A stretch of 64,000 bases of DNA from Azoarcus sp. DD4 (GTDB taxonomy: Bacteria > Pseudomonadota > Gammaproteobacteria > Burkholderiales > Rhodocyclaceae): assembly GCF_006496635.1 (NCBI RefSeq), contig NZ_CP022958.1:1364001-1428000 (forward strand), given 5' to 3'. This document shows positions 26,839-35,765 of this stretch, piece after piece. How positions within the stretch are numbered: the stretch's first letter is position 1; each line of letters opens with the position of its first letter. Below the pieces are notes generated by a model. The model searched no databases. It was not told the DNA's origin and worked only from the letters and a program-made list of their open reading frames with translations. The position numbers and the translations under genes were made by a program.

Positions 26839-27743
26839 ACGGTTCAGTGCATACTCAAAGACGAATTGGTCTGCTTGGTGTTGTTCTCGCGGTGGCGGTG
26901 CTCTCAGGGTGCGCGTCGCGTGTTTCGGTCCCCGTCCGCGACGGCAACGGCGTGGCGCCTGCACCCGCGACGGCTGCTGTTCCAAGTGTCGGCGTCCATG
27001 TCGTGAAGCCGGGCGAAACGCTGTTGGCGATTGCGCGGCAGCATGGGCAGAGCGTTCGCGATCTGGTCGCGTGGAATAACCTGACCAATCCGAACCAGAT
27101 CCACGTCGGGCAGGAGTTGCGTGTCGTATCTCCGGAATCGACGGCCAACGGTGCGGTGGCGACGGCGATTCCCATCACATCCGAGCCGGCTGTCGCCATG
27201 CCGGTCGTTCCTCAGCCTGCCACCGGTGGTGCGATCAAGCTTGAGCCCAAGGGGGGCAAGCAGGCTTACTCCGACGACGTGTGGGCCAAGGTCAGGCGTT
27301 CGGGAGATGCGGCACCAACTGGTGAGGTCAAACCCGAGGTTGCCCCGCCGCCACAGGTGCCGGCGCAGGAGTCCGCCGACGCAGAGTGGTTGTGGCCGGC
27401 CAAGGGGCGGATCCTGAATGGCTTCAATGAAGCGACCAACAAGGGGGTCGACATCGCCGGCAATCCGGGCGATCCGGTGATTGCCTCGGCTGCGGGACGT
27501 GTGGTCTATGCCGGGAGTGGCTTGCGTGGCTATGGAAAACTGGTCATCATCAAGCACAATCAGGAGTACAACTCTGTCTACGCCCACAATCAGAAACTGT
27601 TGGTGAAGGAAGACGATCAGGTTGCCAAGGGGCAGAAGATCGCGGAGTTGGGAAGTACCGATGCAGACCGACCGAAACTGCATTTCGAGATCCGAAAGCA
27701 GGGGCGGCCGGTGGATCCGATGAAGTTCCTTTCTGCACGCTGA
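26835..27743 (+). CDS. nlpD: NlpD-like lipoprotein (LysM + degenerate LytM/M23)
   Basis: 302 residues. A lipoprotein signal ends at Cys26 (VLSGC), and a LysM peptidoglycan-binding domain spans about residues 54-98 (HVVKPGETLLAIARQHGQSVRDLVAWNN). A low-complexity linker leads to a C-terminal M23/LytM domain. The usual first zinc histidine of M23 peptidases is replaced (NKGVDIAG rather than HxGxD), while HFEIR remains. This points to a non-catalytic amidase activator, as established for E. coli NlpD with AmiC. The rpoS promoter is often inside nlpD in other bacteria; I did not identify one here. Confidence 0.94.
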   Translation: MNGSVHTQRRIGLLGVVLAVAVLSGCASRVSVPVRDGNGVAPAPATAAVPSVGVHVVKPGETLLAIARQHGQSVRDLVAWNNLTNPNQIHVGQELRVVSPESTANGAVATAIPITSEPAVAMPVVPQPATGGAIKLEPKGGKQAYSDDVWAKVRRSGDAAPTGEVKPEVAPPPQVPAQESADAEWLWPAKGRILNGFNEATNKGVDIAGNPGDPVIASAAGRVVYAGSGLRGYGKLVIIKHNQEYNSVYAHNQKLLVKEDDQVAKGQKIAELGSTDADRPKLHFEIRKQGRPVDPMKFLSAR

Positions 27744-27754
27744 CGAGGAGGCGT

Positions 27755-28690
27755 ATGGAAGATCCGGTTAGCTCTGACGAACTCGATAGTCATGAACCGG
27801 ATCTCCCGCTGGAGGTCGAGGTTTTTGCCGAGCCTCATGCACAGACTTTCGAGAACGACTTCCTCAGCGACGTCACGCAGATCTACCTGAACGAAATCGG
27901 GGCGAATCCCCTGCTGTCTGCGGACGAGGAGGCCAGTCTCGCGCGCAAGGTCCGGGCAGGTGACTTCGCGGCCCGTCAGACGATGATAGAGCGCAACCTG
28001 CGCCTCGTCGTTAATATTGCCAAGCACTATCTCAATCGCGGTATTCCATTGCTGGACTTGGTCGAGGAGGGCAACCTCGGTCTGATGCATGCACTGGAAA
28101 AGTTCGACCCGGAACGCGGCTTTCGCTTTTCCACCTACGCTACGTGGTGGATACGTCAGAACATCGAACGCGCGATCATGAACCAGTCGCGCACCATTCG
28201 CTTGCCGGTGCACGTGGTCAAGGAACTCAATCAGGTGTTGCGTGCTCAGCGCAATGTCGAGGCCGCGTCCAATGGCGAGTTCAGCCTCGACGAAATCGCG
28301 CGCCGGCTCGACAAGCCCATCGAGGAAGTTCGCGCCATTCTGGCTTTGAGCGAACACACGGCGTCGCTCGACGCGCCACTGGACATCGATCCAACCTTAT
28401 CGATCGGTGAGTCGTTGGCCGACGAGCATGCAGAAACGCCGGAAGCTCAGATCCACAATGCCGAGATCGAGGGTTTGATTCGCGCTTGGATAGACATGCT
28501 CAACGACAAGCAGCGCTTGGTGATCCGCCATCGCTACGGCATTGGCGAGTGCGAGCTGATGACCCTGGAAGAACTCGCCGCACGGCTCGAGCTCACGCGT
28601 GAGCGCGTGCGACAGATCCAGCTTGAGGCCTTGAGTCAGCTCCGACGCATTCTTAAACGCCGCGGCATTTCCCGCGACGTCCTTTTCTAG
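27755..28690 (+). CDS. rpoS: RNA polymerase sigma factor RpoS
   Basis: A 311-residue general stress/stationary-phase sigma-70 family factor. Region 1.2 (DVTQIYLNEIGANPLLSADEE), region 2 (NLRLVVNIAKHYLNRGIPLLDLVEEGNLGLMHALEKF with the -10 recognition helix YATWWIRQNIERAIMNQSRTIRLPVHV), region 3 and the region 4 helix-turn-helix (TLEELAARLELTRERVRQIQLEALSQLRRIL) are complete. It ends the surE-pcm-nlpD-rpoS cluster. Its stop is only 4 bases from the stop of the converging mltB gene, and no terminator hairpin is visible there. Confidence 0.97.
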   Translation: MEDPVSSDELDSHEPDLPLEVEVFAEPHAQTFENDFLSDVTQIYLNEIGANPLLSADEEASLARKVRAGDFAARQTMIERNLRLVVNIAKHYLNRGIPLLDLVEEGNLGLMHALEKFDPERGFRFSTYATWWIRQNIERAIMNQSRTIRLPVHVVKELNQVLRAQRNVEAASNGEFSLDEIARRLDKPIEEVRAILALSEHTASLDAPLDIDPTLSIGESLADEHAETPEAQIHNAEIEGLIRAWIDMLNDKQRLVIRHRYGIGECELMTLEELAARLELTRERVRQIQLEALSQLRRILKRRGISRDVLF

Positions 28691-28694
28691 ACGT

Positions 28695-29714
28695 TCAGTT
28701 CTGTGCCGTGGTCGCCTGTGTCTGCAGGCGACGGCTGCGTAGCGCTTCAGCCAGCTCGAACACCGCCATCGCATAGAAGCTGCTGCGGTTGTAACGCGTG
28801 ATCACGTAGAAATTTCGATAGCCCAACCAGAATTCTGTGGGGGCGCCAGGTGTTTCAAGGTCGACCAGGGTTGCGGTCGCGGCGGCCGGCTCTCCGTTAG
28901 CGGCGAGCACGCCTGCTGCACTGAGCTGCTCCGGGTTCAGGGTCGGTTCGATGCCGGTGGCTACCAGCGGTTGAGTGTCGACCACGCCGCTGAACCGGGC
29001 GCGCTGGGCGATTGGGGCGCCGGACGTCCAGCCGTGAACATGCAGGTAGTTGGCGACGCTGCCGATGGCGTCGGCCGGCGTCGCGTCGAAATCCACCCGA
29101 CCGTCGCCGTCGAAGTCGAGCGCATAGTGCCTCACGCTGCTAGGCAGAAACTGCGGATAGCCGAGTGCGCCGGCATAGGAGCCGGAGTAGCTCGCAGGGT
29201 CGCGCCCCTGTTCCCGTGCGAGCAGGAAGAGGCTTTCGAGTTCGCGGCGGAAAAGCTCGGCGCGCGGCGGGTAGTCGAAGGCCAGTGTTGCCAGCGCAGA
29301 CAGCGTCTGGAAGTTGCCGGTCTGTCGGCCGTAGATGGTCTCCACGCCGATGATGGCGACGATGATCTCGACCGGTACTCCAAAGCGGCTGCTGGCGTTC
29401 GCGAGCGTCGCTTCATTCTCTTCCCAGAAGGCGAGCCCGCCGCTGATTCGGGTCTGGTCGAGAAAGCGGGCCCGGTATTTCTGCCATGAACGTATCCCGG
29501 GTTTGCTCGGTGGCTGGATCAGGGTGATTACCCGCGGTTCGTAGCGCGCCACGGAGAGCGCCTGCTCGACGGCGATCGGGTCGAAGCCATGGCGGCTCGC
29601 CATGTCCTGGATGAAGGCTTTTCCGTCGGCCGTGTCGGGGTAGGCGGCAGCGGCGGCGCTGCCGCACAGGCAGGCGGAGAAGGCGGCGAGGAGCGTTGTG
29701 GTACGAAGGGTCAT
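28695..29714 (-). CDS. mltB: Lytic murein transglycosylase B
   Basis: 339 residues starting at 29714 with a signal peptide (TTLLAAFSACLCGSAAAA). It cleaves the MurNAc-GlcNAc glycan bond of peptidoglycan, forming 1,6-anhydro ends. The catalytic glutamate is Glu125 in GVETIYGRQTG; the goose-lysozyme-like fold continues with YAGALGYPQFLPSS and DGDGRVDF, a Ca-binding-like loop. There is no lipobox cysteine in the standard position, so it may be soluble in the periplasm. Its start overlaps the tgpA stop (ATGA), making it the last gene of a moxR-DUF58-tgpA-mltB operon. Confidence 0.95.
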   Translation of the reverse strand: MTLRTTTLLAAFSACLCGSAAAAAYPDTADGKAFIQDMASRHGFDPIAVEQALSVARYEPRVITLIQPPSKPGIRSWQKYRARFLDQTRISGGLAFWEENEATLANASSRFGVPVEIIVAIIGVETIYGRQTGNFQTLSALATLAFDYPPRAELFRRELESLFLLAREQGRDPASYSGSYAGALGYPQFLPSSVRHYALDFDGDGRVDFDATPADAIGSVANYLHVHGWTSGAPIAQRARFSGVVDTQPLVATGIEPTLNPEQLSAAGVLAANGEPAAATATLVDLETPGAPTEFWLGYRNFYVITRYNRSSFYAMAVFELAEALRSRRLQTQATTAQN

Positions 29715-31711
29715 TTCAGTTTGAGTGATGCGATATCGCGTGCGAGTGAGCGGACGTCGTCGGCCGTTGTGTGTCGACCGTAACGCAGCGTGGCGTAAGT
29801 GTGCGTGATCCTGCTCAAGGATGCGGCGTGTTCGGGGCGCGCGCTGGCTATCCTGTTTCCGTAATCGAGTGGTCCTTCCCAGTCCGCGCGGGAGAGGCCC
29901 GCGCGCGCGAGCTTGGCGCAGAACGCATCCCAAGCCATATCCAGCGGGTCCGAGTTGCGACGTTTGAGTTGCGCCCACGCGAACAGCAAGCCGAAGAGGC
30001 CGACGCCGATCAGGCTGATCAGACCGGCGAGCGTGACCCAGTCGGTGCGCCCGAGACCCAGGCGGCGGAGGAAGGCGTTCTGTTGTTCCGAATTGTAGCC
30101 AAGAACCCAGCGATCCCAGGCATGAGAAACGGCCTCCCAGCGCAAACGGACCTGGCGCAGCCACTCCAGCTGGGGACGCATCAGCAGGGGCCGTGCGTCG
30201 CCGGCCGGTAGAGCTGCGCTCAGGTCGCCGGTGATGCGGCGCGGCGCGACTTGTGCCGTGGGGTCCACTCGCATCCAGCCCCGGCCCGGCAGCCAGACTT
30301 CCGCCCAGGCGTGGGCGTCGGACTGGCGCACGATCAAGGTGCCGTCGAAGGGATTGCTCTCACCGCCCTGGTAACCGGTGACGACGCGCGCCGGTACGCC
30401 TGCCGCGCGCATCAGGAAAACGAAGGCGGCCGAGAAGTGTTCACAAAAGCCCTGGCGGCTGTCGAACAGGAACTCGTCGATCACGTTGTTGCCGAGCAGC
30501 GGGGGATGCAGGGTGTAGATGTAGTCGCCGCTCCGCAGGTGTTCGAGTGTGCGCTGCACGATGATGTCAGGAGAGGGGGCTCCGTCGGCGAGCCGGCGTG
30601 CGAGTTCGCGGCTGCGCGGGTTGCCTCCTGTGGGCAGGCGGTGTGCTGCCGCCAGGGACTCCGCCGTTTCCTCCATGCCGACGCGGGTGGCCGGGAAGGC
30701 GCTGATGTCCATCTGCAGCCGGGTTCGTACCGGCGTCGTGGTGATCGCCTGATAGTCGCTCGTGTAGCGGATGTGGCCAAGGCCGGCGGCCGGAAAATCC
30801 AGTGCGAGCAGCCACCGCTGGCCGTGGGGTTCGAGCGTGAGCCGGTAATCGATGCGGGGGCCGGTCGACGTGTAGGCGGGTTGGGGCGCGACCGAGCGAG
30901 CCGACGGCCGCCAGACCCGTCCGTCGAATTCGGTGAGTACCGGACCACGCCAGTAGCGCAATGACGGGTCCGGCGCAGTTCCGAGAAATTCGACCCGGAA
31001 CGCGATTTCCTCCGACAGACCGAGGCTGCTGATGGAGCCGGGGCTCATGGTGTCGGACAGGCCGGTGACGCCGCTGTTCGCATCTGCCGGCAGCCCCCAC
31101 AGCGGTGCCGGTATGCGGGGGAAGAGCACGAACAGTACGGCCATCAGCGGCAGGCTCTGTACAAGGAGCAAGCCGGCGCTGCGCAGCCTTGCTCTGGTGT
31201 TGGCGCCTTCGTCCTCGATGGCGAGCAGGCAGCCTACTGCGGCGAGGGTGCCGATGAGCGCGAGAATCGCGACGGGTAGCGTTTCATCGTCGAAAAAGAG
31301 ACCCAGCTGCAGAAAGAAACACAACAAGACTGCGGCGCGCACGTCGCGCGCCGTGCGTAGCTCCAGAAGTTTCAGGCACAGCAGTAGCGCCAGCAGCGCG
31401 ACACCGGGTTCCTGCCCGAAGAAATGACCGAACTGCGCGCGTACCGCAAAACCGGCCGCAATCGCCAGCACCAGCAATAACCAGCTGGCGGGCTCCAGCA
31501 GGGCGCGGTTGAGCGCGAGGCCGCGCCATGCCAGCAGCAGGGCGCATAGCGCGCTGATCCAGGCAGGGAGGTGCGCAGCGTGTGGCGCGAGCGTGATTGC
31601 GGCGGTTGCGATGAGCCAGTAGCCGACGTCGCGTCGCGGCCGGGGGGGCGGGGCGGGCGGCTTCGGTCGTTTGAAGCGGGCGAACAGGCGATGCTCAATC
31701 ACTGTCTGCAT
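29711..31711 (-). CDS. tgpA: Transglutaminase-like membrane protein (TgpA / DUF3488)
   Basis: 666 residues. About six membrane helices occupy the N-terminal third. A large periplasmic domain follows with a transglutaminase-like catalytic triad: Cys423 (GFCEH), His467 (DAHAW) and Asp483 (RVDPT). One further membrane helix (about 555-575) precedes a DUF4129-like cytosolic tail. TgpA homologues are essential in some pseudomonads, but their substrate is unknown. It overlaps the DUF58 gene by 17 bases, and the mltB start overlaps its stop. Confidence 0.93.
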   Translation of the reverse strand: MQTVIEHRLFARFKRPKPPAPPPRPRRDVGYWLIATAAITLAPHAAHLPAWISALCALLLAWRGLALNRALLEPASWLLLVLAIAAGFAVRAQFGHFFGQEPGVALLALLLCLKLLELRTARDVRAAVLLCFFLQLGLFFDDETLPVAILALIGTLAAVGCLLAIEDEGANTRARLRSAGLLLVQSLPLMAVLFVLFPRIPAPLWGLPADANSGVTGLSDTMSPGSISSLGLSEEIAFRVEFLGTAPDPSLRYWRGPVLTEFDGRVWRPSARSVAPQPAYTSTGPRIDYRLTLEPHGQRWLLALDFPAAGLGHIRYTSDYQAITTTPVRTRLQMDISAFPATRVGMEETAESLAAAHRLPTGGNPRSRELARRLADGAPSPDIIVQRTLEHLRSGDYIYTLHPPLLGNNVIDEFLFDSRQGFCEHFSAAFVFLMRAAGVPARVVTGYQGGESNPFDGTLIVRQSDAHAWAEVWLPGRGWMRVDPTAQVAPRRITGDLSAALPAGDARPLLMRPQLEWLRQVRLRWEAVSHAWDRWVLGYNSEQQNAFLRRLGLGRTDWVTLAGLISLIGVGLFGLLFAWAQLKRRNSDPLDMAWDAFCAKLARAGLSRADWEGPLDYGNRIASARPEHAASLSRITHTYATLRYGRHTTADDVRSLARDIASLKLK

Positions 31712-32687
31712 CCCGTTGTCCGTGGAGTGCGAGCAGCCTGCAGCAGGCGTGCAGATGGCCGGGACCGCGACCGATCGGCATGACTGCTCCCGGCAGCACC
31801 AGGCTGAACGGCTGCCCGGTCCGTTCGGCAGCCAGTACCCAGGCGGTCAGTCGGGCGATGCGGGCCTCGGTGTCGAGTTGTGCAGGCAGGGCGTGCCAGT
31901 CGAGCAGGCGCTCTCCCCCCTGCGTGGTGGAAAACTGCTTGGTCAGCAGCGGGCCGCCGCGCGCAAGCACCTTCCATGCGACATGCCGCAGGGAGTCGCT
32001 GGTCTGATGTGGACGCAGTCCGGCAAAATCGTCGTCGCCAGCCTGGGGGCGCGAGCCGCCGTTGGTGCTGCCGGCACCGTCTGCGGGTAGCGGCGGCGCA
32101 TCCCGTTCGGGTGCGGGATAGACCAGGCAGCTGACGTCGGGGACGAAAACGCTCCAGGCGCGGATCAGCCCCAGCGGCCAGGTCGTCTCGAGCACGGTGC
32201 GTCCGAGTGCAAGCCGTCCGCGCCGTGAAGTCGTGCATCGGATCGACACTTCGGTTGTACTTTCCGCCTTGAGATCGAAAGTGCTGAGGCCGTCGAGCGC
32301 GCGCAGGCGAAATGCCGGGCGGCGCTCGTTGCGGGCGTTTTCGACGAACAGGCGGAACTCGGCGGGTTCGCCGCAGAAAACGGCGGGCGCGCGTCCGCCG
32401 TTGATGGACAAGTGCAGGAGGTTGCGGAAAGCGTGCACGATGCTGGTGACGCCGATGCCGCCGATGAGGAAGGTCAGCATGTAGCCGAGGCTGAGCGCGT
32501 AGTTGATCGAGGCAATCAGCATGACGATCAGGGCTGCGGCGAAGACGAGTCCGCTGCGGGTGGGAAGCACGTAGATGCGACGCTGGGCCAGGCGTATCGG
32601 CGCGGTTTCGGGCCGGCCGACGCGAAACAGCCAGCGGTCCAGCTGCCGGCGCAGCGTGGCCGAAGGGACAGCAAACGTCCCCATCAC
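31695..32687 (-). CDS. DUF58 domain protein
   Basis: 330 residues. Two N-terminal membrane helices (GLVFAAALIVMLIASINYALS and YMLTFLIGGIGVTSIVHAF) are followed by a large cytoplasmic domain containing the DUF58 core (DDFAGLRPHQTSDSLRHVAWKVLARGGPLLTKQF). DUF58 proteins have a vWA-like fold and are found next to MoxR ATPases and transglutaminases, where they probably act as substrate adaptors. The gene overlaps moxR by four bases and tgpA by 17. Confidence 0.9.
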   Translation of the reverse strand: MMGTFAVPSATLRRQLDRWLFRVGRPETAPIRLAQRRIYVLPTRSGLVFAAALIVMLIASINYALSLGYMLTFLIGGIGVTSIVHAFRNLLHLSINGGRAPAVFCGEPAEFRLFVENARNERRPAFRLRALDGLSTFDLKAESTTEVSIRCTTSRRGRLALGRTVLETTWPLGLIRAWSVFVPDVSCLVYPAPERDAPPLPADGAGSTNGGSRPQAGDDDFAGLRPHQTSDSLRHVAWKVLARGGPLLTKQFSTTQGGERLLDWHALPAQLDTEARIARLTAWVLAAERTGQPFSLVLPGAVMPIGRGPGHLHACCRLLALHGQRDADSD

Positions 32688-33601
32688 CTTACCGGGACTG
32701 CGCGGAGCAGCGCATCGAGTACGGACGACGGTGCGCTGCGACCGTCGCCGGCCAGATGCAGGCGATGTCCGGCCACATGCGGGAAGACGGTCTGGATGTC
32801 TTCCGGCAGGACGTGGTCGCGCCCTTCGATGAAGGCGCGCGCCCGTGCTGCGGCCAGCAGTGCAAGGCCGGCGCGCGGGCTCAGGCCGCAGTTGAACTCG
32901 GCGGCTTGCCGCGTCGCGGAGATCAGTGCCTGGAGATAGTCGATCAGACGCTCCGCCACTGTGACCCGGCTGGCCGCTTCCTGCAGCTCCATCATCTGCC
33001 CGGGCGTAACTACAGGCTGCTGACGCTCGAGCAGGCTGCGCCGGTTTTCGCCCATGAGCAGCGCGCGCTCGGCGGCCGGCTCCGGGTAACCCAGCCGGAT
33101 TCGCATCAGGAAGCGGTCGAGCTGGCTCTCGGGCAGCGGAAAGGTGCCGATCTGATGGGCCGGGTTCTGCGTTGCGATCACGAAGAAAGGTTCGGGCAGG
33201 GCGAGCGTGGTGCCGTCCGCAGTCACCTGCCGCTCTTCCATCGCTTCCAGTAAGGCGCTTTGGGTTTTCGGAGTGGCGCGGTTGATTTCGTCGGCGAGGA
33301 TGAGCTGGGCGAAGATCGGCCCGGGGTGGAAGCGGAAACTGTGGGTATCCCGATCAAAAACCGAGACGCCGACGATGTCGGCCGGCAACAGATCGCTGGT
33401 GAACTGGATACGCTGGAGCTGCAGCCCGACCAGTCGGGCGAGCATGTGGGCGAGGGTGGTCTTGCCGACACCCGGCGTATCCTCGATCAGCAGATGACCG
33501 CGGGCGATCAGGCAGGCGAGTGCGAGTTGCAGTTCCCGTTCCTTGCCGAGGATGATCTGGCTGGCCGCTTCGAGCAGGCGAACGACGTGTTTTTGGGGCA
33601 T
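32684..33601 (-). CDS. MoxR-family AAA+ ATPase
   Basis: 305 residues from ATG 33601. Walker A is DTPGVGKTTLA (Lys47), Walker B LILADEINRATPKTQSALLEAMEERQV, sensor 1 IATQNP, and sensor 2 lies in the C-terminal AAA lid (GLSPRAGLALLAAARARA). MoxR proteins are chaperone-like ATPases that mature or activate partner complexes, here presumably DUF58/TgpA. A longer reading starting at 33778 would overlap the divergent deacetylase gene and has no family similarity, so it is rejected. The first gene of this minus-strand operon shares a 170-base divergent control region. Confidence 0.93.
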   Translation of the reverse strand: MPQKHVVRLLEAASQIILGKERELQLALACLIARGHLLIEDTPGVGKTTLAHMLARLVGLQLQRIQFTSDLLPADIVGVSVFDRDTHSFRFHPGPIFAQLILADEINRATPKTQSALLEAMEERQVTADGTTLALPEPFFVIATQNPAHQIGTFPLPESQLDRFLMRIRLGYPEPAAERALLMGENRRSLLERQQPVVTPGQMMELQEAASRVTVAERLIDYLQALISATRQAAEFNCGLSPRAGLALLAAARARAFIEGRDHVLPEDIQTVFPHVAGHRLHLAGDGRSAPSSVLDALLRAVPVR

Positions 33602-33771
33602 GGCGGGGCGTACTGTGAAATTGGCAGGGAAGCGGTGATAATAGCCAGCAAACAACGCAAATTCGCGCAAAGGTCCGCGGACATTGGGCTTGCGGCCGAG
33701 GGCGGCACAAAGATCGCCCGGTTGGAAGCGGATTATGCGGGAAAGTTCGTGCGCGACAGGAGAGGGGGGAT

Positions 33772-34698
33772 ATGACAACGACAGCGTTCATCACACATCG
33801 TGAGTGCTGGCTGCACGACATGGGGACTTTCCATCCGGAATGCCCCGATCGCCTGTCGGCGATCAACGACAGGTTGATCGCCGCGGGCCTGGACCTTTAC
33901 CTGTCGTTTTACGATGCGCCATATGCGACGACCGAGCAGGTGACGCGCGTGCATCCCGCGGCCTATCTCGATGAGCTGATGGCCAATGTGCCGGAGCACG
34001 GCATCCGCCATCTCGACCCCGACACGGCGATGGGACCGGGCACCATGAAGGCCGCGTTGCGCTCGGCTGGTGCCGGTGTGCTGGCGACCGACCTGGTACT
34101 CAAGGGGGAGATCGAAAGTGCTTTCTGCGCGGTGCGCCCGCCCGGGCACCATGCCGAGCGCGCCAAGGCGATGGGGTTCTGCTTCCTCAACAACGTCGCG
34201 ATTGCCGCGCGCCACGCGCTCGAAGCCCACGGCCTCGAGCGCGTGGCCATCGTCGATTTCGACGTCCATCACGGCAACGGCACCGAGGACATCTTCCGCG
34301 ATGATCCGCGCGTCATGATGGCCAGCATCTTCCAGCACCCGTTCTACCCATACAGCGGGGTGGAAAACCAGCCGGCGCACATGTGCAATGTGCCGGTGCC
34401 CGCAGGCACGCGCGGCGATGCTTTCCGCCAGATCGTCAGCGACATCTGGGTACCGGCACTGCGCAACCACAACCCGCAGGCCATCTTCATCTCGGCCGGT
34501 TTCGATGGCCATTACGAGGACGACATGGGGTCGCTCGGCCTGGTCGAATCCGACTACGTCTGGGCTACGCAGCAGATCAAGGCGGTGGCCGAGGACTGCG
34601 GGCACAGGCGCATCGTATCGGTACTGGAAGGCGGCTACTCGCTATCCTCGCTGGCGCGCTCGGTGGTCGCACACATCAAGGCAATGGCCGACCTCTGA
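33772..34698 (+). CDS. Histone-deacetylase-family (HDAC-like) amidohydrolase
   Basis: 308 residues of the class II HDAC/acetylpolyamine amidohydrolase superfamily. The zinc site and charge relay are visible: RPPGHHAERAKAMGFCFLNN, DFDVHHGNGTEDIF (Asp/His ligands) and SAGFDGHYEDDMG. VLEGGYS follows near the C-terminus. Substrates of bacterial members are acetylated polyamines or protein lysines; which applies here cannot be told. A strong GGAGAGGGGGG ribosome site precedes ATG 33772. It is divergent from moxR. Confidence 0.94.
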   Translation: MTTTAFITHRECWLHDMGTFHPECPDRLSAINDRLIAAGLDLYLSFYDAPYATTEQVTRVHPAAYLDELMANVPEHGIRHLDPDTAMGPGTMKAALRSAGAGVLATDLVLKGEIESAFCAVRPPGHHAERAKAMGFCFLNNVAIAARHALEAHGLERVAIVDFDVHHGNGTEDIFRDDPRVMMASIFQHPFYPYSGVENQPAHMCNVPVPAGTRGDAFRQIVSDIWVPALRNHNPQAIFISAGFDGHYEDDMGSLGLVESDYVWATQQIKAVAEDCGHRRIVSVLEGGYSLSSLARSVVAHIKAMADL

Positions 34699-34860
34699 AG
34701 ATTCCGGGCTGGCCACCGTCGCTGCGCCGGCAGGCGCAGCCGGTACGCCGGACGCGGCATATCCCTCTTGGCTGCAGCACGAGATTATCCGTACATTTCA
34801 GCCTCTGTTCGGTTTCTGGCGATCGGTTAGAATCGAGCTTTTATCGTAACGGCCAGAGCC

Positions 34861-35739
34861 ATGATTACCGGATCGATTGTCGCCATCGTCACCCCGATGC
34901 ACGAGGATGGCAGCCTGGATTTCCCCCGTCTCCGCAGTCTGATCGACTGGCATGTCGCCGAAGGCACCGACGGTATCGTCATCGTCGGCACCACGGGCGA
35001 ATCGCCCACGGTGAGCGTCGACGAGCATTGCGAACTGATCCGGGTCGCGGTGGAGCATGCGGCGGGCCGCATTCCGGTGATTGCCGGTACCGGCGCAAAC
35101 TCCACCGCCGAGGCGGTGGAGCTGGCGCGTTTCGCCCAGGAAGCCGGTGCCGTGGCGCACCTGTCCGTGGTGCCCTATTACAATCGGCCGTCGCAGGAAG
35201 GCCTGTACCGTCACTTCAGGACGATCGCGGAAGCCGTCGAGCTCCCGATGATCCTGTACAACGTGCCGGGGCGTACCGTCGCCGACCTGTCGAACGACAC
35301 CACCCTGCGCCTTGCCGAGATCCCCAACATCATCGGTGTGAAGGACGCCACCGGCAGCATCGACCGCGCCTGCGACCTGATCGAGCGCGCGCCGCAAGGC
35401 TTTGCCCTCTACAGCGGCGACGACATGACCGTTGCTGCTTTCATCCTGCTCGGCGGTCACGGCACCATCTCGGTGACCGCCAACGTAGCGCCGCGTGCCA
35501 TGCACGAAATGTGCGCCGCTGCGCTCGAAGGCAACGCGATCAAGGCGCGCGAGATCAATGCCCGCCTGGTCGGGCTGCATCGACATCTGTTCTGTGAGGC
35601 CAACCCGATTCCGGTGAAGTGGGCCGTCGAGCACATGGGTCTGATCGGTGGCGGCATCCGCCTGCCGCTGACCCCGCTTGGCGACTCCCTGCATGAGCGG
35701 GTACGCCAGGCAATGCGCCAGGCCGGTATCCAGGCCTGA
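34861..35739 (+). CDS. dapA: 4-hydroxy-tetrahydrodipicolinate synthase
   Basis: 292 residues. A Schiff-base aldolase condensing pyruvate with aspartate semialdehyde at the entry to lysine and diaminopimelate synthesis. The catalytic Lys161 (IIGVKDATGS), Tyr133 (LYNVPGRT) and the GTTGESPT pyruvate loop match the E. coli enzyme residue for residue. A -10-like TAGAAT lies at 34828-34833, about 30 bases upstream. bamC follows after 26 bases, the same linkage as in E. coli. Confidence 0.98.
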   Translation: MITGSIVAIVTPMHEDGSLDFPRLRSLIDWHVAEGTDGIVIVGTTGESPTVSVDEHCELIRVAVEHAAGRIPVIAGTGANSTAEAVELARFAQEAGAVAHLSVVPYYNRPSQEGLYRHFRTIAEAVELPMILYNVPGRTVADLSNDTTLRLAEIPNIIGVKDATGSIDRACDLIERAPQGFALYSGDDMTVAAFILLGGHGTISVTANVAPRAMHEMCAAALEGNAIKAREINARLVGLHRHLFCEANPIPVKWAVEHMGLIGGGIRLPLTPLGDSLHERVRQAMRQAGIQA

Positions 35740-35765
35740 ACCGTCAATCCCACATCAGGAACCCC

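Noticed and set aside
33602..33778. N-terminal extension of the MoxR ATPase
   Set aside because: The extension overlaps the start of the divergent HDAC gene and lacks MoxR similarity; ATG 33601 begins the conserved helix.
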